The translations under genes were made by a program, and so were the position numbers. From the NCBI GenBank assembly GCA_963921345.3, contig CAWUFE020000002.1, positions 1,178,001 to 1,242,000 on the forward strand: a stretch of 64,000 bases of DNA, written 5' to 3'. Source of the stretch: Hoeflea_A sp963921345 (GTDB taxonomy: Bacteria; Pseudomonadota; Alphaproteobacteria; Rhizobiales; Rhizobiaceae). Position 1 is the stretch's first letter. The number at the start of each line of letters is the position of its first letter. This document shows, piece after piece, positions 59,401 to 64,000 of the stretch. The notes under the pieces are model-generated. The model worked only from the letters and a program-made list of their open reading frames with translations, was not told the origin of the DNA and did not search any database.

Positions 59401-60672
59401 ATGACCAGAAAACTTGCAGCGACCATCGTGACCGCGCTTGTCGCGGCTGTTCCCGCGAAAGCGGCGGATGTGTTCATTCCAGGCGCACAGGTGCTGACCA
59501 GCGAGACAAGTGTCTATGACTGGACCGGCTTCTACATCGGCGTCGGCGGCGGTACCGGCTATATTCTCGACGAACTCACCAGCCCGGTGCTGGGCTCCAC
59601 GATCAGCGGATGGGGCGGCCAGGGTTACTTCGGCAAAGTGCAGGTTGGCTACGACCACATGTTTGCCAACGGATTCGTCGTCGGTGCACAGTTGGTCGGT
59701 CGCTACGGCGACGTCAACACTTCGGCGTCGATCCCGCTCGTTGCGGCTTCGACGGAAATCAAAGCGGATTACGGTTTCGACGTGATCGGCCGCGTCGGCT
59801 ATGCCATCACCCCGCGCACGCTGGCCTATGTGATGGGCGGCTACAGCTGGCAGAATTTTGAACTGTCCTCTACCGTCCCGGCGATCTCCAGCGAGTGGAG
59901 CGACAGCGGCTATGTGGTGGGCTTCGGCCTGGAGACGGCCTTCCGCAACGGCTGGACCTGGGGCGGCAGCTACCGGTTCTCGAAATATTCGGGAACGACC
60001 ATCGGTCCGCTGGGCGGCATCGAAGTGGATCCGGCTGTTCACTCGTTCCACTCGAGCATCAATTACCGGTTCGGCGGCGGGCCGTCGGACCAAACCCGCG
60101 AGCCGGTGAACTACAGCTGGACCGGCCTGAAAATCGGCGGCGCCATCAGCGGTGGCGTGGCGCTGAACAAGATCAACGGCGCTCTCGGCCTGTTCTCGAT
60201 CGATTCGCTGGCCACTGAAGGTTTCCTCGGTGAGGTCACGCTGAGCTACGACCGAGAATTCGGCGTCGATTCCCGCTGGGTTTTCGGCGCTCAGCTGGCG
60301 GCCCAGTTCATCGAAGCCTCGTCGAGTTCCACCGTCGGCGGTGTCACCGCAACGATGGAGGCCGAGAATTTCGGCTTCGACGCGCTGCTGCGCGGCGGCT
60401 ACAAGTTCAACGACTATACGCTGGGCTACGTCATCGGCGGCTACACTTGGCAGGAACTGACGGCGTCGCTCAGCTTCCCAGCTCTTTCAACCACCGAAGG
60501 TCTCAACGGATTTACGATCGGTACCGGTACCGAACTGGCGCTGAACGAACGGCTGACCGGCTTTATCGAATACCGCTACACGATGTATGAGGATGTCGAC
60601 CTCGGCGTTGTCGCCAATGTCGAATCGACGAGCCACACGGTGCGTGTCGGCGCGAAGTGGAAGCTCTTCTGA
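59401..60672 (+). CDS. Outer-membrane protein with two tandem Omp25/31-type barrel domains
   Basis: A 423-residue exported protein; ATG 59401 begins a clean signal peptide (RKLAATIVTALVAAVPAKA), while ATG 59356 would add 15 unlikely residues. Two homologous halves follow. The first starts YDWTGFYIGVGGGTGY and ends INYRFGG; the second starts YSWTGLKIGGAISGG and ends with Phe. Aligned pairs include FDVIGRVGYAITPRTLAYVM with FDALLRGGYKFNDYTLGYVI, and GGYSWQNFELS with GGYTWQELTAS. A usual Omp25 protein has one eight-stranded barrel, so this is a double or fused barrel. Confidence 0.9.
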   Translation: MTRKLAATIVTALVAAVPAKAADVFIPGAQVLTSETSVYDWTGFYIGVGGGTGYILDELTSPVLGSTISGWGGQGYFGKVQVGYDHMFANGFVVGAQLVGRYGDVNTSASIPLVAASTEIKADYGFDVIGRVGYAITPRTLAYVMGGYSWQNFELSSTVPAISSEWSDSGYVVGFGLETAFRNGWTWGGSYRFSKYSGTTIGPLGGIEVDPAVHSFHSSINYRFGGGPSDQTREPVNYSWTGLKIGGAISGGVALNKINGALGLFSIDSLATEGFLGEVTLSYDREFGVDSRWVFGAQLAAQFIEASSSSTVGGVTATMEAENFGFDALLRGGYKFNDYTLGYVIGGYTWQELTASLSFPALSTTEGLNGFTIGTGTELALNERLTGFIEYRYTMYEDVDLGVVANVESTSHTVRVGAKWKLF

Positions 60673-60701
60673 GGCTTCGAATCCCGAACAGGAAATGACG
60701 C

Positions 60702-60723
60702 GCGGCGATCTTCGGATCGCCGC
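60702..60723 (+). terminator. Rho-independent terminator with UUCG loop
   Basis: GCGGCGATC and GATCGCCGC form a 9-bp stem closed by TTCG, followed by TTTCGCTT. It lies 29 bp after the barrel-protein stop and may also serve the converging ferredoxin gene. Confidence 0.85.
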
Positions 60724-60771
60724 TTTCGCTTGCTGTCGAGCCTGTCAGTTGGTCTGAAAACTGCGCTGCTT

Positions 60772-61077
60772 TCAAGCTGCGCGATGGTCCTGCCCGATCT
60801 GGAACTCACCCAGAAAATGCGAGCGCATCCGATGGAGCTTCTCGCGAAAAACGACCAGATCGCCGGCGTCGGAGTCACAGCGCGCATGATAGTCTTCGGT
60901 CGTGCGGATGATGATGTCGATGACATTGGGGAAGCAGCGGCAACATTTTCCGCGCTTTTCCATCGCATGATAGACCTTGACCGGAACGATCAGTTGCCAG
61001 CGGTCTTCATCGAGCATGGCTGTAATAGCCTGTTCGATTTCGCGTTCGGTGATGATGTTGCACTGACAGGTGATCAT
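60772..61077 (-). CDS. bfd: Bacterioferritin-associated ferredoxin-like (2Fe-2S) protein
   Basis: A 101-residue protein with the Bfd cysteine set: C4 and C6 in ITCQCNII, and C45 and C48 in KRGKCCRCF. Bfd donates electrons to bacterioferritin to release stored iron. The protein is longer than E. coli Bfd (64 residues); the extra 45 C-terminal residues are helical and basic. An Irr-type iron box lies 131 bp upstream of the ATG and tonB/exbD genes precede it, so iron-dependent expression is expected. Confidence 0.85.
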   Translation of the reverse strand: MITCQCNIITEREIEQAITAMLDEDRWQLIVPVKVYHAMEKRGKCCRCFPNVIDIIIRTTEDYHARCDSDAGDLVVFREKLHRMRSHFLGEFQIGQDHRAA

Positions 61078-61144
61078 GCCTGAACGACCTACACTCGACG
61101 ACAGTCCGATTCAAAGGCGCATTTTGTCGCGCGCCAGCTGCCGA

Positions 61145-61174
61145 CTAAATGGCCCCGATCGCTCGTCATGTCAA
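61145..61174 (-). promoter_or_regulatory. Candidate promoter of the ferredoxin gene
   Basis: A perfect TTGACA -35 box lies at 61174-61169 on the minus strand. The element 18 bp downstream, ATTTAG, is a weak -10 box. It sits between the Irr box and the start codon. Confidence 0.35.
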
Positions 61175-61207
61175 ACAAAAAATTTGATTTTCTCAACAAA
61201 AACAATA

Positions 61208-61226
61208 GTTTAGAATAATTCTAAAC
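61208..61226. promoter_or_regulatory. Irr-type iron control element (ICE box)
   Basis: GTTTAGAATAATTCTAAAC has perfect 9-base arms around one base and contains TTTAGAA-N3-TTCTAAA, the ICE form bound by Irr in Hyphomicrobiales. It lies 131-149 bp upstream of the ferredoxin start and overlaps the last codons of the DUF2325-like gene. Irr acts under iron limitation, usually repressing iron storage and iron-using genes or activating uptake. Confidence 0.8.
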
Positions 61227-61581
61227 TCCGCGACGCTGGTTTTGGATCGGTGTCGGGCGTTTGCGGATCTTGCAGAAGCTTCAAGATCGCGTTGCGAAAG
61301 CACGCCCGGCTTGCTGTACGCAACGCGATGAGCATCTTGCGGTTGTCGTAGCAAACGCGTCGCAGATCCGCCCGCACGCTTCCGCTGATTTCGGATTTGG
61401 CAAAAACCACGCTATCTGCCTGGCTGATGGCGGCTTCAACCTCCGCGCAGATCCCCGAACTGCCGATATTGCGGCTCTGCAACTGAATACCGAACCATTT
61501 GGCCAGTCCCGAAAACCGTTCCTCGCCACAGGTATTGGGCGACAGATACAGGATACGTCGTCCGCTCAACCCGGTTTTCAT
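61210..61581 (-). CDS. DUF2325-like small protein downstream of tonB
   Basis: A 123-residue protein taken from ATG 61581. RRILYLSPNTCGEERFSGLA, the segment ADSVVFAKSEISGSVRADLR and the closing RRVCYDNRKMLIALR resemble the Rossmann-like DUF2325 layout (G-rich strand, then an S-H-type strand and a C/K segment), but the match is from memory and weak. A longer start at 61725 gives an ATGA overlap with tonB, yet the added 48 residues look non-coding. Its last six codons are part of the Irr box. It probably belongs to the exbD-tonB transcript. Function unknown. Confidence 0.6.
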   Translation of the reverse strand: MKTGLSGRRILYLSPNTCGEERFSGLAKWFGIQLQSRNIGSSGICAEVEAAISQADSVVFAKSEISGSVRADLRRVCYDNRKMLIALRTASRACFRNAILKLLQDPQTPDTDPKPASRSLELF

Positions 61582-61721
61582 CCGGCTGAGCACCTGGCCC
61601 GGACGTCCCTCACGGGAGACTTGAATCTGCGGGGCGATGCGATTGCCGCCCGCGACCGGCCGACAGAGCCGCATACCGCGGGCCACCTGGACGCCGGCCG
61701 TCCCACCCTCCCTGGGACCGC

Positions 61722-63179
61722 TCACGGAGCGAACTCAACCGGCACCGTGAAGGTCCAGTGGTTCCTGTTCGCGCCGGCCGGGATTTTGGGAAAGGGAGCA
61801 GCCCTTCGAACTGCGGAGAGCGCCGCGTTGTCCAGGACTTTCGAACCGGATCCGCGCAGGATGCGAACCCTCGTGACACTGCCGTTGCTGGCGACGCTGA
61901 AACGTACTACGGCAGTGCCGCGGACGCGCTTCGATCGACCTTTCCTGGGATAGCGCACGGATCGACGCAGCTTGCGCCTGACCTTTCCCGGGTAGTTGGA
62001 GACCCGGGCATTACCCGCCTTGCCCTTTCTCTTACCGTTGCTCGCGCCCGCGGATTCGGCGGCACCGCCACGTTTACCCGTTGCCTTGCCCTTTTTGGCT
62101 GTCGAACTACTGCCGCCCTGCTTGCCTTTCTTGCGAGTTTTCGCCTTCGTCTTCTTCTTTTTCTTGACCGGTTCGACGGGCCGAACCAACGCTGCCGTTT
62201 TCACCGGATCGACGGGCTCGGCATTGGCGCTATGCGGCTGGCTAGCGGCGACCGGCTGTTTCGCCTGTTCGACTTGACTGTCCGGCGCTGGCGGCGGTGG
62301 TGGTTGAGATTCCGCCGGCTGGGCATGTCTGCTTTCGGCAATCCTGGTCGGCGTCGATGCGTCGACCGGCAGCTCTACCGGCCTGATCTTCGGCAACTCA
62401 GCGGGCAGCGGTTCCGACGGCGGCGTGGCGGGCTGGCTTTCAGCGGTCTCCACCGGTCGCCGGGGCGACGGCTTCGGCACCGGAACGACGGGCGTCGCTC
62501 GACGTTCCGCCGCATCCGGCGCCTTGTAGGGCGATCTGCTTTTCGCCGACTCGGCGGGTTTCGCAACTGTTGCTTCTTCTGCAGGAGGCGGGATATCCGC
62601 CGGCTTCGGTGACTGTAAATCGGCCGGCAACGGCGACTGCGCTTTTGCAGATATCGCCTCCTGCGCCTGTGCCTGCAGCGTGCGTTCGGGGTCCGCATTG
62701 ACGGCCGAATCGACCGCCGCAACCTGCGTAGGCGCCTCATCGATCGCCGGGTCGGCGGCAACCGATCTCAGAGCGGCGGCCTTTGCCGAATCCACTTGGC
62801 CAGCGGCAACGATGGGGACGCTCGACGACGACATTGGTATCGCAACCGAAGCGGCGCGGGCGGTCGGCGACGATGCCGAGGCTGACGACGCTCTGACCGC
62901 GGTTACCGCTTTGGTAGCCGTCACGGGCTCAGCCGGCAGTTGCGCCACGGGCGCTGCCGCAACGGGAGTCGGCGCCGCCGCTGCGGCCACGGTCTCCGGT
63001 TCCACCAGATCGCCGGTAGCAATCATGTTCTCGGTTGCGTTGCCGACAACTGTGAATTGGGCATGCGTGCCTTCTTCGCGCACTTCATCGGACCGAAGGT
63101 TCAGCAGATGATCGGCCACGCCGTGCAGGGCAACGGACGCGGCGAGAGCGAAGCCGAATTGCCACCACCGCAGCCTCAC
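61722..63179 (-). CDS. tonB: TonB family energy transducer
   Basis: A 485-residue TonB. One N-terminal membrane anchor (WWQFGFALAASVALHGVAD) is followed by about 370 residues of Pro/Ala/Ser-rich periplasmic spacer, a very Lys-rich stretch (KKKKKTKAKTRKKGKQGG, about residues 343-360) and the C-terminal TonB domain, RGTAVVRFSVASNGSVTRVR, then LDNAALSAVRRAAPFPKIP. It couples inner-membrane proton motive force to outer-membrane iron or haem receptors. The start overlaps the upstream exbD gene by 4 bp. It is about twice the length of E. coli TonB because of the spacer. Confidence 0.93.
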   Translation of the reverse strand: MRLRWWQFGFALAASVALHGVADHLLNLRSDEVREEGTHAQFTVVGNATENMIATGDLVEPETVAAAAAPTPVAAAPVAQLPAEPVTATKAVTAVRASSASASSPTARAASVAIPMSSSSVPIVAAGQVDSAKAAALRSVAADPAIDEAPTQVAAVDSAVNADPERTLQAQAQEAISAKAQSPLPADLQSPKPADIPPPAEEATVAKPAESAKSRSPYKAPDAAERRATPVVPVPKPSPRRPVETAESQPATPPSEPLPAELPKIRPVELPVDASTPTRIAESRHAQPAESQPPPPPAPDSQVEQAKQPVAASQPHSANAEPVDPVKTAALVRPVEPVKKKKKTKAKTRKKGKQGGSSSTAKKGKATGKRGGAAESAGASNGKRKGKAGNARVSNYPGKVRRKLRRSVRYPRKGRSKRVRGTAVVRFSVASNGSVTRVRILRGSGSKVLDNAALSAVRRAAPFPKIPAGANRNHWTFTVPVEFAP

Positions 63180-63622
63180 TGCAATTTCCTCTCAGTGACG
63201 ATTGTGATCCGGCCAGCGCCGGCCTGCTTCAGTTCGTCGATGACCCCGACCAGACGGGTCGCCGCAAGCTCTCCATCGGCGGCCAGCCTGACCGCGGGTC
63301 GCTGCGGCAGATCGGCTCCGACATCGCCGTCCGATGACGCGGCAGCAATCGGCTGATCGTCAGCCTGCAGTTGAGCGACAAAGGCCGCTACGGATACCGT
63401 TTCGCCCTGATAGCGCAGTTCTCCCTTGCTGGTGACGAAGAGGGCCAGCGGCGGGTCGACCGGACGTGCGTCCGTCGTGTCGATGAGATCGACATCGGGG
63501 TCGAGTGGCGGCGTCAGCGAGCCGGCAATCAGGAAGAAGATCAGCATCAGGAAAACGATGTTGATCAGCGCAATGGTGTTTTCGGCCGGTTGTTTCGGTT
63601 CTGAAAGGCGTGGCAGCTTCAT
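63176..63622 (-). CDS. exbD: ExbD/TolR family biopolymer transport protein
   Basis: A 148-residue protein with one N-terminal helix containing the family core ALINIVFLMLIFFLIAGS. The proton-carrying Asp of ExbD is normally in L-I-D-V-I/V-F; here that position is Asn (ALINIVFLML). The periplasmic domain has KGELRYQGETVSVAAFVAQL. It lies between another exbD and tonB. Having two ExbD-type genes in a row, one with Asn, suggests a mixed complex. Confidence 0.9.
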   Translation of the reverse strand: MKLPRLSEPKQPAENTIALINIVFLMLIFFLIAGSLTPPLDPDVDLIDTTDARPVDPPLALFVTSKGELRYQGETVSVAAFVAQLQADDQPIAAASSDGDVGADLPQRPAVRLAADGELAATRLVGVIDELKQAGAGRITIVTERKLQ

Positions 63623-63626
63623 GGAA

Positions 63627-64000
63627 TTAGCCCGCGACCGAGATTTTCAGATTCACCTCTCCGGCGATTTTCTCCAGAGCTTCGACCAGCATCTGCGAAG
63701 AGACGTTCTCGCGCACGATGACCAGTGCCGACTTTGCACCGTCGCCCTCCAACCGTCGTAATTCGGTGATGGCAACATCCGTCGGCATGGCGGCCCCGTT
63801 GACCTTCCAGCCGCGCTCGCCGTCCAGCCGGATAAAGACGTCCGGCGCGGCCGCGGTCGGCGTCTGGCCGCCACGGCCGGCGGCGATATCGATTTCGGCA
63901 AAGCGCGTGAAGGTCGAGGACAACATGAAGAAAAGCAACAGAAGGAAGATCACGTCGATCAGCGACGTCATCGACAGCCGGCGCTTGCGTTTGAGTTGTC
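63627..64000 (-). CDS. exbD: ExbD/TolR family biopolymer transport protein, partial (5' end beyond window)
   Basis: The frame is open to the right edge; visible residues begin QLKRKRRLSMTSLIDVIFLL, the usual cytoplasmic arm and helix of ExbD with the conserved Asp in LIDVIF. The Met at 63971 is internal to the family pattern, so the true start lies outside the window. The periplasmic part includes VFIRLDGERGWKVNGAAMP. It ends 4 bp before the next exbD start. exbB would be expected just beyond the edge. Confidence 0.93.
   Translation of the reverse strand, partial: QLKRKRRLSMTSLIDVIFLLLLFFMLSSTFTRFAEIDIAAGRGGQTPTAAAPDVFIRLDGERGWKVNGAAMPTDVAITELRRLEGDGAKSALVIVRENVSSQMLVEALEKIAGEVNLKISVAG

Noticed and set aside
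61610..61879. 89-codon minus-strand frame overlapping the tonB 3' end
   Set aside because: Out of frame with the recognisable TonB domain and without family features.
61261..61953. 230-codon plus-strand open frame opposite tonB and the DUF2325-like gene
   Set aside because: Antisense to the conserved TonB C-terminal domain; no motif.

Overview
The window reads as chromosomal DNA of a high-GC alphaproteobacterium, most likely of the Hyphomicrobiales (Rhizobiales). The clues are an IalB-type invasion-associated protein, Omp25/31-type barrels, a DUF1127 protein, a near-perfect Irr (ICE) iron box, and many ABC and TRAP uptake systems in catabolic operons. Almost all of it is coding. I saw no tRNA, rRNA, CRISPR array, phage gene or transposase gene.

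Region 1 (1-13.5 kb) is a carbohydrate-acid catabolic locus. One run of 13 minus-strand genes, most overlapping or nearly touching, encodes a MaoC-like protein, a solute-binding-like protein without a signal peptide, a CaiB/BaiF CoA-transferase, a complete sugar ABC importer (binding protein, two permeases, ATPase), two enolase-superfamily dehydratase/epimerase-like proteins, a rhamnose-mutarotase-like protein, an RraA-like aldolase, and a two-part UxaA-type altronate dehydratase that runs off the left edge. A second MaoC gene and a Gfo/Idh/MocA oxidoreductase are divergent from it.

Region 2 (13.5-18.2 kb) holds a fatty-acid desaturase facing an ArsR-type repressor with a long inverted-repeat operator candidate, a class III nucleotide cyclase, an IclR regulator, and a GntR regulator with two winged-helix domains.

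Region 3 (18.2-32.7 kb) is a second sugar or sugar-acid catabolic locus. A GntR/FCD repressor precedes a GMC oxidoreductase gene broken by an in-frame TAG. Divergently there is a lactaldehyde-type aldehyde dehydrogenase, a YtfQRT/YjfF-like ABC importer, an enolase-superfamily enzyme, a zinc alcohol dehydrogenase and a KduD-like SDR. A DUF1127 protein, an M20 amidohydrolase and an FMN-dependent L-lactate dehydrogenase-like enzyme follow. Aldehyde dehydrogenase plus lactate dehydrogenase would suit breakdown of a 6-deoxyhexose through lactaldehyde and lactate, but the substrate is inferred only.

Region 4 (32.8-46.2 kb) is surface-related: a TPR-sulfotransferase, an IalB-like protein, two divergent autotransporters (1981 and about 962 residues) with very different repeat passengers, and a secreted metallo-beta-lactamase-fold hydrolase.

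Region 5 (46.3-55.4 kb) is a compact nine-gene operon: FAH-family hydrolase, RutE-like reductase, OsmC, TRAP transporter (DctP, DctQ, DctM), intradiol (hydroxyquinol-type) dioxygenase, malonyl-CoA synthetase and a GntR regulator, with a divergent YciI gene. It looks like a ring-cleavage pathway that ends in malonate or malonic semialdehyde. An 85-bp element with perfect 26-bp inverted repeats lies beyond its 3' end.

Region 6 (55.4-64 kb) contains a secreted propeller-like protein and a divergent DUF3179 protein, a LysE exporter, a tandem-duplicated outer-membrane barrel, and an iron-energisation block (ExbD, ExbD, TonB, a DUF2325-like protein and a Bfd-like ferredoxin) with an Irr box in front of the ferredoxin gene.
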